Shown piece after piece: positions 23,600-36,979 of a stretch of 64,000 nucleotides of DNA. The notes beneath the pieces are model-generated. The model ran no database searches. It worked only from the letters and a program-made list of their open reading frames with translations, and was not told where the DNA came from. The translations under genes and the position numbers were made by a program. This DNA comes from Neurospora tetrasperma FGSC 2508 (taxonomy: Eukaryota; Ascomycota; Sordariomycetes; Sordariales; Sordariaceae). Within the stretch, counting starts at the first letter, position 1. Every line of letters begins with the position of its first letter. The stretch lies in assembly GCF_000213175.1 (NCBI RefSeq), contig NW_009799100.1, forward strand, positions 953,992-1,017,991, in the 5' to 3' direction.

Positions 23600-26500
23600 T
23601 ATTAAGAAAAAAGTAAAAACTATTAAAGCTCCGCCTATAAGAAGGCCGGAATTGATATTCTAATTAAATAATTATTTAGGCAAAGGATCTTCTTTTTTAA
23701 TTAAATATAGTATAGTACAAAATAGATTATCAATTTCTACTACTAGAACTTTAATTAATATAAACGCCGATGCTTACTTTATTATAAGTAATGCTTTCCT
23801 AAGAAAACTATAATACTTACAATTTAAAACTTATATAGACTTCGAGTCCGGATATATTACCCCCTATTAATAAATAACCCTAAACGTTATTAACTACACA
23901 ATTAAAATATATTTATATATTTAAGGGTACAAATTCTTTAATAAATAAATAATTATACTACCCGGTTTAAGTTGTAATATAATTATAGAACGTATATAGT
24001 TAGAGCACTATAGAATTCTAGCCAATTATTACAACCGATTACTATACTTCCCGAATTCCTTAATCCCTTTACCCAATATATACAACCTCGTAATAAAACC
24101 ATCCGAATTACTACGCTACCTAAACTATTAAAAGGACGTAATCCGCCGAAACGCATTAATAGCGTAAAAAAACAAACGACGAACCGACGGAGCCTTATTT
24201 TAGGTATACTAAAACCAAAAACAAGAGAAAAATATAGTAGCCTTTAAAAAGATAATAAAAGAGATAGGAGGAGGGCTAATAATAATTAAAATAAAGGAAG
24301 CGACCTATATAGAAGAAGGAGTAATAGAATTTAGCCTACGAAATACTTCCCTAAAAGAACGGTTGTTATAGAATTGTATTTTAGAATTAGAAGTATTAGC
24401 CTAGGCCCCGCTAAATTAAGGAAAGAAGACAATATCTCCTAATAACAATCATCTCTCCCTAAATTAGCGCTCTAAAGAACTCCATATAACCAAATACCGT
24501 ATTAGAGGTACCGAAATCTCGTAAATCGAATAAATAGAATAGAATTTATTCAATAGAATTAAATACAAGTATGCATCCGACGCTGAAATTACTCAAATAG
24601 AACAAACAATATAAAAGGCAAAAAGAGTAAACCGTTAATAATCCACATACCCTTTAACGGACGAATAAGGCCCTTACTAATTAAAAATAATACTCGGCTA
24701 GGTAAAAGAAAGACCCCGGGATAGAACTATTATAAATATAATTGTATTCGAATATTACTGCCAGTAGGGAGTGAAGATAAAAACTACAAATCTTTATAAA
24801 ATTAATAATCTAATCGAAAGCCTACAAAATTAACTACTACTATTAAATAACGAAGAGTACCGAACCTTTATATTAGAAAAATTACTATACTAATACTATA
24901 ATTATATTAATGTATTCAATAAATATAATTCGGACACTCTCCCCGCATATCGAAAAAAAGGTAGATTACTAAATCCTGATAGAAGAAAGTAAATTACTAA
25001 GCGATCTAGGGTATAATTCGTTATACAAAATAACTTTAAAGGAATTAGAGGAGTACCGGAAATATATTATAAATAATTTATAAAAGGGATTCATCGAAGC
25101 TAACTCTACCCTATAGGCAGCGCCTATACTCTTTATACCCAAAGCCAATAGAAGATTACAGTTTTACATTAACTATTATAAATTAAATACGTTATTAAAG
25201 AAGGATAAGTACTTATTACCTCTAATTAATAAAACTTTAATTCGAATCGGACAAGCGAAAATATTTTCGAAAATCAATATCCAATAAGTATTCCACCGGA
25301 TACGTATATACCCGGATTACAAAAACCTAACTACCTTCCGAACTAGGTACGGGTCCTACGAATACAAAGTATTACCATTCGGATTTATAAAGGGACTATT
25401 ATCTTTCTAACAATTTATTAATAATATTTTAGTAAATTACTTTAATATCTTTTACAGTACGTACATTAATAATATTTGAATCTACTCCCATAATACTCAA
25501 AATTATAAGGATTACGTCCGTAAGGTTCTAACCTAATTATAAAAAGCCGGCCTATAAATAAACCATAGGAAATACGAATTCGGCGCTACTAGAATTAAAT
25601 TCCTAAGCTTTATTATTAATATTAATAGTATTACAATAGATCTAGAGAAGGTAATAATAATAGAAAACTAGAAATAATCAAATACGGTCAAAGGAGTTTA
25701 GGCCTTCCTCAACTTCTACAATTTCTATTAGAAATTTATTAAGGATTTGAATTGCACCGCTCGGCTATTATTTAATCTTACTAAAAAGGACTACCCGTTC
25801 CAATAGTCTAAGCAATATAAAGAAGCGTTTAATATATTAAAATAATTACTATTAGCAGCGCTAGTACTAACCCACTTTAATTACAAACTAGAAATTAAAT
25901 TGGAAACCAATACATCGGATAGCGTATATACGGAAATTATAAATTAGAAATAGTCCGACGGAGAATAATATTTAATAACCTTCTACTTTAAAACAATAAG
26001 GCCGGTAAAGTTTAATTACCTAATATATAATAAAACATTATTAATTATTATTAGGGTAATTAAATAGTAGAGACTAGAATTAAAGGGGGTAAAACCATTT
26101 ACAATTATCATAGACTATCAAATACTAAAGTTCTTTAATAGTAAGAAAGTCCTTAATAGCCAATAAATCCGTTCATTAGAAATCCTATCGGAATACTAAT
26201 TCTAGATAGCCTACAAGCTAGGGAAGGAGAACATTACTACCAACGCGTTATTCCGAAAATTAAAAGACCTTAAGACTATTAAAGCAAAAAAGGAAGACCA
26301 ATATACCTTACGGTTCCTAAAACCAAATAATAAAGGCTATCTCGTATTCGCCAGGGATAAAGAAAATACCGATACGGCCGAACTATATACAATCCTTTCG
26401 ACCGGCATAACAAGCATCAACAAACCCTACTCCGAATTAGCTCCAATTACTATGGTTAACGGATTGTCCGGCACCGTACTAATTAATAAGATACTACAAT

Positions 26501-27000
26501 TCAACCGGACGGCACCATTATTAGCTAATTATAAAGAAAAAGTAATTTAGAAGGATACTTTATTTATATTAAATAATAAGCTACTTTATTATAAAGGGAA
26601 GTTAATAATACCTAATAAAGAGGACTATCGCACCTATTCATTACAGGATATATATAGTTAATTACTTATCGCCTACCCGGAAAAAATAAAGATAAGAAAA
26701 CTAATACAGAAATAATACTAATAGCCGGCTATAACGTCTAACGTCGATAGATTTATAGTAAACTATTAGAATTATAAAGTATTAAATACCTAAGAAATAA
26801 AATACTAGGAAAGCTACACTCTATCCCAATAAACAATAGCCGGCTATAGAAAAGTCTAGTAATAGATTTCAAATCTATACCCGCTAATAAAAAAGGATAT
26901 AATAATATATTTATAATGGTAGACCGTTTCTCTAAAATATCCTAGTATATTCTATACAAAAATACAATCACAGCCCGGCAGGCCGCAAAAATATACTCCC
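23600..27000 (+). pseudogene. gypsy fossil: Pol region (PR-RT-RH-IN start)
   Basis: Protease-like text with an N-A-D-A-Y active-site relic at about 23760. RT with 'FIPKANRRLQFYINYYKLN' (about 25130-25190), 'KINIQ-VFHRIRI' and 'LTTFRTRYGSYEYKVLPFGF' (about 25270-25395). RNase H relic ending 'AYKLGKENITTNALFRKL' (about 26210-26260). Integrase beginning with a His/Cys region and 'VIDFKSIPANKKGYNNIF' (about 26862-26915). The integrase core is cut off after about 40 residues. Overall it is broken throughout. Confidence 0.8.
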
Positions 27001-28776
27001 TAAACTCTTTGAAGTTAAGGTAGAGGTAGAGGTATTATACCTCTTCCCTAAAAATAGTAATAATATATATAAAAGTAATAGTCTAGGAATTTACTACGGA
27101 ATACCTAGAGTATTATTAGTACTACAAAGGATTTTCTCGATGTAGGATTCGACGATTTACTTATCTAAATTCAATATTTGAAATAGTAAGATAATTCTAT
27201 ATAAAAGGGGGTCCCTACTACCCTACCGGCCGTAACTAGCTCATCTATACTATAAGCTCCTCGTACTTATATTCGTTCACTTATACCTATTACTATTACT
27301 AATTCAATTACCGCTCGTACTACTAGCTATACCTCTACTAGCGGTAGAGACCCTCGTATCGGCTACACTAGCTATAATAGTTATACTAATTATTCGGAAT
27401 AAGACGACCATTCGGTATTCGAGCTTGAGGCTGCCTTTTCTACTAATATTACTAATAACAGTAGGTCTTATTATAGTTCCTATTCCCAATTTAGTAGTAG
27501 CAACCAATCTCAGTCCCATTCCCAATCTGGTGGTAGCAACCAGTCTCAGTCTTAATTACAGTCTAGCACCCAGCAATATAGCAATAGTGCTTATAGTAGT
27601 AATATAACTTATAGTTCTTAAGATTCTTAGGGCTAGTTTCCCTAAGCCGGCTGGACTTATTAGGGCGGCGGCGAATACTAACTAGTATAATAAATATAGT
27701 AATCTATATAATGTATATAGTAATCTATATAACGAATATGGATATTTATATGGCGGCCCTCAATATAGAGGTCACTTTCAGTATAGCGCCCCTCAGTATA
27801 GTCGCCCTCAATATAGCGGTCACTTTTAACATAGCGGTTACTTTCAGTATAGCAATCAGTCTTAGCATGGTAGTCAGTCTCAGCATAGCCGCCCTCAGCA
27901 TAGCGGTCAATCTTTACCACTATAAATACCCGGTGGCACTCATTGGTTAGGAAGTTATAACCAAAGTAATAATAGATTCGGTAAACTAGTTATTAACGAC
28001 CCTAATTAATACCCACTTGAAGAGAGGTTTCCTAAGTACTTCTTTACCCCTAATTGTACTAATTTAATATCGTTGAAGGAATTAGGCGCGCCCTCCCGTA
28101 TAGAATACGACCCTATTAATATTAATATCAATAAATTAGAGGTAAATATTATATAGTTCGTCCCCCACGAAGAAATAAAGGAGGTTATCAACGAAATCTA
28201 TTAATAAATATATTAATATATATTTGTATACTATTCGAATTAGTTTACCAACTAGGTAGTTAAATAAACCGTACCTAGCATCGATACCCGTATATCTAAA
28301 TTTCGCCGCCTTCGTATCTACGCTAAAGGTACCTATAAATCCCAAAAGAATAAATTCCTATAGGATAAACTATATACTTACTTTCTAACTATGTCGAAGG
28401 ATTACCCCTAGCTTTTGGAATTCGGTTATAATAATAATTCTCATAAGTAACAAACCTTTAAAGAATTAATTATATTATAGATTAATATATATTTCTTTTA
28501 GGAAATCTTCGCCTATATTATACGTTATATTAATTACCAAGCTACTTTCGGAGATAAAGAGGATCTACCTTTTTTCTTCCTCAAAAAAATTATTATTAAT
28601 CTTAATATCATAACTTATAAAGTAATTAAGTCCAAAAAAGAATTGAATCGAGGTTGTAGTTTAGTAACTAACTTAGCTAAAAAGAAGAATAAAAGTACTA
28701 GGGCCGAATACCGGGCTATATTCGATAGTCTTATATTCTACTAATTATTTATTAAGGTAAATAGGGAGATATTTAA

Positions 28777-31700
28777 GAGTAAACCTCGGTGCACCCACCG
28801 CAAAACCTACGCGCACCCAGAAACCAGGAAATGTGGGATTGTGCAGCTGATGACACCTGACATTGTAAATCCCGTTTTTACTAGCTAAATTTCGCATTTT
28901 TATTGCACGTAACATTCCCTCTAACTTGGTCATTTCCTCCCCCATTTTTTCACACGGCCATTTGCACCCCTTTTGTACATCGCGTACAGTATAGTATACG
29001 ATTTAGTACCTACCACTATAACTACTACTAATGTACGTAACTCTATTTAAATTAATCGCCGTTGATCGCCTGTAAATGGTATTGATTGTATTTAATTACT
29101 AACGTTTAATAAATATCTTCTTAAGCTATCTACGATGCCCCCGCTTTAGTATAGCCTCGTCGGCGTTGCAATTCTACTACTTCGTCGGCCTCCTTCGTAA
29201 ATAGCTATGCCTTACTCGATATTAATATTGAATAGTCTATACTTGCCGACGACGTATTGTTTAGCCTCCCTCCTAGCGATATTGATATAGTTATGCGCGA
29301 TGTCGTTGAGATGTGTTGGTGTTGCAGGTTCGGTATTACGACCGTACGTAGCGACTACTTTAAAACGGGGTCTATAGTTGGGGAAGTGTATTGTAGAGTT
29401 TTTAAATGTGATTGCGCTGAATTGCGATTGTAAGAACTTAGAAATCCGTATGAGGAACGATGTTTAACGATTAGAAAGACCTTATGTAAATGCCTATTTA
29501 GTATCGTTGTTCAGGTATTTAAGAAGAACGATTATAAATATATTGTACGGGTAGTTAATTGCGTGTATTATTGTTATCCTCCGTTTTGCGACCTCTCTTG
29601 CTATTTAATCTTCCGATAGTGGTTCGATATGGAGAGTTGGCCGTATATCCAGGGTCTTCTTTAATAATGCGAGTTGACTATATGTAGTATATATATAATA
29701 ATTAAGACCAAGTTCCCTAAATTGTTGCTTACGTATAAAGACTTCGATAATTAGCGCTAATAGTTACGTTGAATCGATAATAGTGGATATACTGATATGT
29801 AAGTGTTCGTGCGTACTATTGAGAATAATAAGTTTGTATTATTTAGATACTACTATTTTAATTACGGTATTAATAATGACGGTTTTGAAGACGAGGAAGT
29901 TATTATATTGCGCTACGGTCTTTTGGTTTTGTATAAGTAAAGGAAGATATGGAGGCGATACTTATATACCCTACTATTTAATGCTACGTATAAAATTAAC
30001 CGGGATAATATATTAATTGTATAAGGTATTATAGTTATACTAGAGAAGTCGTCTATACTAGTCTTTTAAATAGTTATTAATAATAAGAGGAATAAGGTAT
30101 TTAGCTAATTCGTTGAATATATTAAGAAGACGATAAATAATATTTCGATACCCGAATTAGCGATTATTATAATTGACGGTAATAATTAGTTAATTAGAAT
30201 TATTAGTTAAATTTTCCTAAATATTCAATATTAGTATTGCGTATAGTATATTAATTATAATATTATTAAGTACTTTGAAGATGATTGGTAACGTATAGAT
30301 TAAGATGATGTGGTATAGAATGAGGCCGATAAGTAGTAGTTTAGTAATAAGGAGGAGGATAAGGAGGGGTTTGATGGGGAGGATAGCGGTAGAGACGATT
30401 TTAGTAGTAATGAAGCGGTAGTATAATAATTATAATAAGAGGTAATGGATTAATATAATTAAGATTATATTGCTAGAGTACGTTGTATATATAAGAAGGT
30501 TAAAATAATTACTAAAACGTAGGTTGGGCTAGGCCCGCTTCCTAATAAGGTTATTAATATTAGAATAGGGTTCGTTTACGTATAGTAGTATATAATCTAC
30601 GCGCTATCGATACCGGAGTTTAAAAGCGCTTTATTATTTCTATATCGTTAATTTGGAGGCTTATAGGGAGCTATTATTAGATGGATCACGACCGAATTAC
30701 TCCCTTGTAAGATAGAGTGGGTTGGTTGCTATATTAAAGAGTATTTTAACTATGGGTAAAGAACTACGTTGCTTAGTAAATTTAATAACGGCTCTTTTAA
30801 ATTATACGGATTATTTGTACGCGGCGGTTTAGTTAATCTATATTATATTAGTAAGTAGTATACTGTCTGCTGCTATATTCACTTTAAAGAGATTATTGTT
30901 AAGTTATCCTCCTGTGTATGTATGGATATAATCGGGCTCCTATGGGTGGGTAATATTCCGCTTAGTATTACGACTTGGGTATGTGATTTATTTATTGGTT
31001 AGTATAACTAATTGAAGGGTAGCCTCCCTACTTTGAAATACCCTAGTAAAGCTCTCTAATTGTATATTTAGTAGTTTAGAGCGCAGTTTAGTCTACCTTA
31101 TACTTACGAGATAGAAGTTAAGAAGGAAGTTGGTAAAATAGCTTTAATTACTAAAAACGACTACTATCCATTTTAGTATTTTATTTAACGATGAATAAAA
31201 TTATAATTATCCCCTCTCTAGTTCAACTATATATTAATAATTATATTAGGATACAGTAGATAAATATCTACATTTTCGCCCGGCCGCTAAAACTATACCC
31301 AAGGGACGCCCTCCTAAGTAGGGTGGCCCGTTTAGTAACGAGGCTATTCTACTAAATTAGGTCAAAAAGGCTAGTAAGAAAGCCGTAGCGCCGTATAGTA
31401 GATTAAAGAATACCTAACCTATCCAAGCAGTAGGGCGGCGCAACTATTTACAATACGAAGCCGGTCCTATACTTAAAGAGATAGATAATAATAATATTTA
31501 TAGTTATACTTGGAGTAAAGTACGTAGTTGTATAAATGTAGCCGACGACGGGGAGGAGGATAATAAAGACAATGAGTTAGGTAAATATTAGGTAGCAAGG
31601 GCTCGAGAATAGATAGCTCGTTAAAAGAGCGATAAAGTTATTAAAATATTATTATTAGGCTCGTCTAACGAGCTCTCTGAGCTGTTAGAGCTGTTAGACG

Positions 31701-32009
31701 TTAGTATCTAGATTAGATTTGAATTAACTAGCTTTAATTATCTGCAATTGGCATTAATTGAACAGAGCGGTCGATTCCCAGTATTTTACACTCAACGCTA
31801 TAAAAGTATCACGAAATTTAGGTAACTAGGGGGTTACTAAATCACACGGGGGTTCACATAACTGAGTGACCCAGCTGGCAAATCTGACCAAGGCAGTAGA
31901 CATTCAAAACGACTAAAAACACTTCAAAAATACGATAATTTCAATGTCGGCTGCCCAGAGGGTTTTTGGGTGCGCGCAGGTTTTGGGGTGGGTGCACCGA
32001 GGTTTACTC
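28777..32009 (+). mobile_element. Mutator-like element (MULE), complete ends
   Basis: A 3233-bp DNA transposon. Terminal inverted repeats of about 45-49 bp begin 'gagtaaacctcggtgcaccc' at 28777 and as the complement ending at 32009. Perfect 8-bp target duplications atatttaa flank it (28769-28776 and 32010-32017). It encodes one MULE-type transposase on the plus strand. It is inserted in RGG copy A, so it is younger than that gene. RIP-type TAG/TAA codons show it was later mutated, but less heavily than the LINEs. Related arms lie at 10853 and 41890-42007. Confidence 0.92.
29200..31825 (+). pseudogene. MULE transposase (FAR1-like N-terminus + MULE core)
   Basis: The N-terminal part (about 29350-29600) has a Cys-rich, FAR1/WRKY-like DNA-binding look: 'YCRVFKCDCAELRL' and later Cys/His residues. 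The core at about 29970-30260 reads 'FNATYKINRDNILIV', 'VINNKRN', 'IIIIDGNNQLI' and 'YCVQYINYNIIKYF'. It matches the MULE domain order, with first Asp relic, second D-G-N and C-x-x-x-H region (the His now reads Tyr). The Glu is not assigned. The C-terminus is acidic/basic and ends at 31825. The reading frame changes between about 31200 and 31320 (old intron or frameshift), and several TAG/TAA codons stand for Gln. No start could be fixed; a Met at 29135 lies in another frame. Not functional as it stands. Confidence 0.75.
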
Positions 32010-32797
32010 ATATTTAACGAAATCCTCTTAAATTCATTATTCTACAAATTACTCGCAATAATATAAATTTAGAAATCCTTAAGCGTTCCGTTACCTAGAA
32101 TCCTCCCCTCTACTAGCGTAATAGGATAGTCCCTATAGGTGCCCAAGATCTATAGCGGCCGATACTATTATATATTCCGGAGGCTAATAGCCAGCCCAAT
32201 AGTAGCTAGAGTAATAGTAATCGTTATAATAGTAGTAATCGTTTTAGTAGCAGCGGCCAAAGCAATAGCCCTCGTCGTATTTCTAGCCCGGGCTTTACAA
32301 CCGACAGCCCTCGCGACCGTAGCAGTCCTTACGAGCGCCCCCGTAACAATCGCCGTAATAATCGCCGTAATAATCGCCGTAATGATCGCCGTAATAATCG
32401 CCGTGATAATCGCCGTAATGATCGTTGTAATAATCGTCGTAGTAGTAATAATAATAGAAGCCGCAGCCAGCTACACTTTACACTTACAAAGGGCGATTCT
32501 TCTAATTAATACTAGAATATTATATTATAATACTAAATCTCAATTAATTATAACTGTAACGACAATAGTAATAATAATAACCTCCCTAACTACCGTTATA
32601 ATCGTTTGGGCAGGGACTATCGTACGAAATTATTAACTACTAATATTCCTATATTCCGTTATAAGCACAGTAGTCGTCCTAATAATACTATTAATATCAC
32701 ACCCTACATTCCTAAGAGCAACCGCAAACCTACTCCATTATTAACTATATTAGATTCGGCTACTCTTAAAGAGGGTATAAACTCCTTAGATCTTTAA

Positions 32798-33400
32798 TTT
32801 ACTAATTATTTCCAACGTTTAACGCCTAGCGCCTAGCGTTTTTATTATTATATACGATAATTAATAATAGTTATTTAATAATATTACTGTATATAATATT
32901 ATAATAAGGATTATAAAGAGTATTATAATAACCATTATAATAAGTATTGTAGTATTTAATAATATAATATCATTCCGGATTACAATATCTAATATTAGAA
33001 TCAACCTTTAATTAATTGTACTATAATTAACTACTAGATTAGTTCTCTGCCCAAATTGGAATAACGACGATATCCCGTATCCTAATAGTTCTATTGAATT
33101 AGAGAGTCGGAGGAGCAATATCGTCCCGTATCCTAACGAACTGAATTAATTAATATATTTATTTATATCGGTATCGTTATCGGTACCGTTATTACTATTA
33201 ATACTATATTTAATCAAATAATATAATTGGTTATCGTAGTAATATGTACTATTTTACCCGAATTTAGGGGATAGTAGTTCCACCTCTATTAACTTAGTAT
33301 TTTAGCATGACAAAATCCGGAAGGAGCCCGAATCTATATTTACTTTCCTATATTCTAATATATTTTACCCTACTACTTCTTCGAATAGGTTGGACCTTCT
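32798..33400. other. Unassigned spacer between RGG copy A and the 33-kb gene
   Basis: Starts with 'gcctagcgcctagcg' direct repeats (32822-32838). The words 'atatcccgtatcctaa' and 'atcgtcccgtatcctaa' recur at about 33070-33085 and 33120-33136. AT-rich otherwise; no coding motif. Confidence 0.4.
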
Positions 33401-33479
33401 TATTTAATAATAATTATAAACCAGGAACCGCCCTAGGACTATAGTAATACGGCAACCGTAGAAAAATAACAACCACAAC

Positions 33480-35760
33480 CAAAATGATAACTATTTATAT
33501 AGTTCAGCGACTATTCCTTATTACCAACCGTCGTACAACTATTATATATAAGGTACTATAAAATAACAGTAGGGTACCTGTTTCAAGCCTTCTATATATG
33601 CCCAGCTAAGTACCTTCAAATGAGGTACGAACTAGAAAATAATATACGAAAGAAAGGGGACAAAAAAGCTTACCAAACCTAATAGGGCATTAGTAAAATA
33701 CGGCTAGTATTATTCGATTTAACCCCGGGCTTAAATATTATTATAACCTACCCCCCTAACCTAGTGTATTCGGAATTCAAGGGTATAGCTACATATATAT
33801 ACGAAATGCTAATAGATATATTCTTAATACCTCAATCCAAGCTTAAATATTGCTGTATACTATAAAAATAGTTATTTCCTCCTGGTTAGAGTTCTATACC
33901 GTCGCTAAAGTACTACCTTAAAAGTTATAAGTTGTTTACCTACAGTAAATAATCTATTATTGTACCCCTTCTCTTTAAAGTATAATTAGAAAAGGATCAC
34001 TTTAATTTCTATATTTAGGAAGTTTAGAAGGAACTCCTAGGTAAAAAATATCAAAACCCTAATCTAAGTAATAATTATTATATTAAAGTTATATATAATA
34101 TATTAGCTATAATAGCTCGCAGTAATTCGGTATTAATAAATACTAGAAATATATAAGAATAATATAAATAATTCAATAATACTATCCTTATTAGTAGGTA
34201 ATAGTATATAACAATATACTAGGCTATAGTAGAAGGTACCGCTAGGAATCCCCAAGTAAATAAAACTTTTAAAATAAAAGCACGCTTAATTAGATTACTA
34301 TTAAAGGCTTCATTTAGACCGTCATTTATACAATCTTCCAAATATTTATTTATAGCCTAATCCTAGCAATCGAGAACTATATTAATTATTAGTATTAATA
34401 ACAATAATTACAATAATGAGAATATAAATATAGCAATTAATAATAGGGATAATATTACCTCTATAGCCGAAGTAGTAACTAAAGCCACCGGTTTACCTAA
34501 GTATATAAAAGAATATATTAAAAAAGTATTACAACCTAATATTTATATAGGTATATACTATAATAGTATTTATAAAGAATATAGTCTACCAACTTTATTA
34601 AATGTACTAATAAAAGAGAAGTATTATAGATAAATTTATATCTATTTATTATATTTAATTTCTATAAGTCTTAGCGCTAGGAAGTTTATATACCGTACTG
34701 GGCCTACCTAATCGTAGGGTGAAATATAAAAAGCCGACTATAATAATTAATTAAATTTAAACTAACATCAACTTCTAAACGCTTAAAAAAAACAGTAGAC
34801 ACGACTAATAGCTAAAGTATCGAGAAATTTATCTTCCAATACGAATATATCGTCTATATAATCCGTTTCGTTATATTAAATACCTTTACCCTATTTAACC
34901 CTACACTAATACGCCAAATCAACGACCTAACCAGATAAACGCCTAGAATTTTCGAAAAATTACTATATCGAAAAGAATAAATTCGGATTAGACTATTAAA
35001 TAGTAATAGTAATAGTAATAATAATAACGATAATAAATTCAATATTAACTATTTAGCGGATAATACGCATCTTCACTTAGTAGTATCTAGCAAATTCAAA
35101 ATTAATATTATAAGGAAAACTCGCCACCCTATTATAATGGATATTAACCGAAATATTAGCTAGTTATACTATTTACTATTAATATCCAAGTAGATTTTAG
35201 ATATATATCGTCGTACTCTAATTTAAGTATATAATATTACCTATAATATATTATATATAGTATTCAATCCTAGTATTATCCAATAGAACAATAGAATATC
35301 ATTCTTAAATAAATAAATCCCTACCCTATTACTATCCTTATCCCTATCCTTACCCCTATCCTTATCGCTATCCCTATCCCTATTATTACCTTCCTCCTAA
35401 ATAATCGATATTTATAATCAATTAGAAAAGACTATATTCCGGACGAATATTGCATAGGCGGTCATAGTAAATAACCATCCTAATAAGAAATTAAATATTT
35501 ATATTATATTATATTATACTATATTATATAGTATTATCGATTAATACAAATAATAGAATGGATGGAAGCTAACTATTCGGATACTAGGACCTTTAAATAT
35601 TATACCTTCAATTTGGGCGATTATATCCGCTATAGGGACGACGATAGCTTTAGCCGTATAGACTATATTTTTGTATACGAGCGAACCCGTATAAATAAAT
35701 ATCGTATTTTTCTTATATTAGTTAAAATAGTACCTATACCTACTATATAAACCGTTACTT
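33480..35760 (+). pseudogene. P1 coding remnant (C-terminal half)
   Basis: Readable landmarks shared with P2: 'LVLFDLTPGLNIII', 'YSEFKGIATYIYEMLIDIFL', 'LFPPG-SSIPSLKYY', 'IIARSNSVLINTRN', 'LQPNIYIGIYYNSIYKEYS' and 'NVLIKEKYYR' (33690-34630), then 'SARKFIYRTGPTQ'. A C-terminal part at 35562-35750 is open (62 aa, 'TFNLGDYIRYRDDDSFSRIDY', 'RTRINKYRIFLILVKIVPIP') and looks like a small BAH- or chromo-like module. TAG/TAA codons interrupt it. Function presumed transposition (inference from repeat status and structured ends). Confidence 0.5.
35320..35395. repeat. Degenerate ccctat(c) hexamer repeat
   Basis: A run of ccctatcctta/tccctatcc units, encoding Tyr-Pro repeats in P1. The collinear place in P2 (about 40055-40125) has a more decayed version, so the repeat is ancestral to the family. 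A second short microsatellite (taatag/taataa) lies at 34995-35035. Confidence 0.75.
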
Positions 35761-36979
35761 ACCTATAGGTACCTATAATTTAGGATACTTATAAATCTAT
35801 TATTATCGGCCTTCTAATGTTCAAAATAGACTGTATTTATATTATTAATATTTCGAAGCTCAGAGATCGATAGAAACGCGGTCATTAGCCTATATAGGTT
35901 TGGATAGACTAGGATATTATTTTAATATAGATTATCTTTAGTAGTATTATTTTATATATTTCCGAATCCCTATCTAACAATATTGATAATATATAAAATA
36001 TAATAATAGTAGCTATCTATAATTCCATTAAGTAAATCGATACCTACCCGCTTAGATCGTATAATTAACTTTTAATAGTTCATTTAGGCCTACAAGTATT
36101 ACCAACACATTAGCCCTAATCTCTATTATTTCGTTTTATTTATTTAATTACTAATTTAATTACTAATATTACTAATATATATACTAAATCCTAGCGCTTA
36201 GTACTACTATATTAGATTAATTTTCCAGTATATTAGAAGTCTAACAACCACAGATTATAATAGCCAAGTACTACATTATAAGCACAATCCCTATACGGTG
36301 TAAATATATTTAATCTTTTATTGTACTTTTATTAATTAACTACAATATATCAACTACAAAAATATAATTACTACTATATTATATTCTATATATTATATTA
36401 GGTTATTAGCGTATTACGCCGGCCGCTGGGAATACGGATACTGGGAATACGGATGGTAGAAATGCTGGGTAGTAGTATAGTACCGGAATCGGAGTAGGCC
36501 GTACGCTAGGCGTTGGGTAGGCGGTAGTGTAGGGGCAAGTAGCTAGTAGATCCGTAGAATAATCCGTATAGTCTGGAGTACCAGTTGTATATTCGTATAT
36601 ATAATTAATTGTAACTTCCTAACATATTTAGCACCCAACGAACGACCCTCAGCTTTGGGTGTAGGAGCCTATTCGCGCCTACCAGATATAAGCTAAAGCT
36701 ACGGTCCTAGGACGGTTCGCTCTAAGTAACTATATCGAGTCGGTTTTTCACCGAGGTACCGGAAAGAGCTATAGACCGTCGAAGGACTATTAGTGTACGG
36801 TATGTTCAGATAGGGGTCCGGCTGCTATGCCTAAAAGGCAAGATTGTAAGACGGTTATTACTATTAAATATATATATTACACGAATACCGCTATAGATGG
36901 CTAAGATGAAGACTGATTTAGTTAATTGCAAAAGGGAATAAGCTAGGCGATAATAATAGTAGGAAGCGGCCGGTATTAA

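Larger units (their letters stand above)
20271..27000 (+). mobile_element. Ty3/gypsy LTR retrotransposon fossil, 3'-truncated
   Basis: Plus-strand element with parts in Ty3/gypsy order: candidate 5' LTR (20271-20511), Gag with coiled-coil zone and a zinc knuckle (about 20900-23450), protease (about 23740-23900), reverse transcriptase (about 24960-25560), RNase H (about 25880-26270), and integrase zinc-binding region plus the start of its core (about 26620-26995). No 3' LTR was found; the element stops where RGG copy A begins. It is badly broken, with very many disruptions of RIP type, so it is old relative to the short unmutated inserts. The Ty3/gypsy call rests on the order RT-RNase H-integrase and RT core similarity seen by eye. 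Confidence 0.85.
27139..32797 (+). pseudogene. RGG-type unknown family, copy A (broken; MULE inside)
   Basis: A plus-strand remnant in two parts, 27139-28768 and 32018-32797, separated by a MULE. Visible parts: a Ser/Thr/Tyr-rich N-terminus (TSYTSTSGRDPRIGYTSYNS, about 27310-27390), a Gln/Ser-rich repeat zone (27430-27600), a repetitive zone with QYRGHFQYS-type units (27760-27900), a central block with 'KFRRLRIYAKGTYKSQKNKF' at about 28295-28360, an Asn/Arg-rich tail of RNNRRDNRR repeats (32330-32450), and the C-terminal signature 'NITPYIPKSNRKP...SLDL' to 32797. The 165-aa frame at 32139-32636 is a shadow of the Arg/Asn tail. Shared block order with copies B and C defines the family. Function unknown; RNA binding is an inference. 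Confidence 0.6.
33400..36831 (+). mobile_element. Large transposase-like family, copy P1 (5'-truncated)
   Basis: P1 aligns with P2 from about 38300 to 41706 in the same orientation, lacks the N-terminal half, and ends in the structured terminus ggggtccggctgctatgcc (36813-36831). The terminus recurs inverted at 51065-51202. The last about 400 bp (36420-36831) keep CpA sites and GC-rich hairpin-like words, while the coding part is RIP-mutated. The family resembles large fungal transposase genes of the Plavaka/CMC type, but I am not certain of the superfamily. Confidence 0.55.

Noticed and set aside
32139-32636. 165-aa ORF, the longest in the window
   Set aside because: Its poly-Ile/Ala/Val composition comes from reading the RNNRR repeat of RGG copy A in a shifted frame; the conserved signature lies in another frame.
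35320-35395. Telomere-like ccctat repeats
   Set aside because: The hexamer is degenerate, lies inside the P1 coding frame as Tyr-Pro repeats and has a counterpart in P2; it is not an interstitial telomere.
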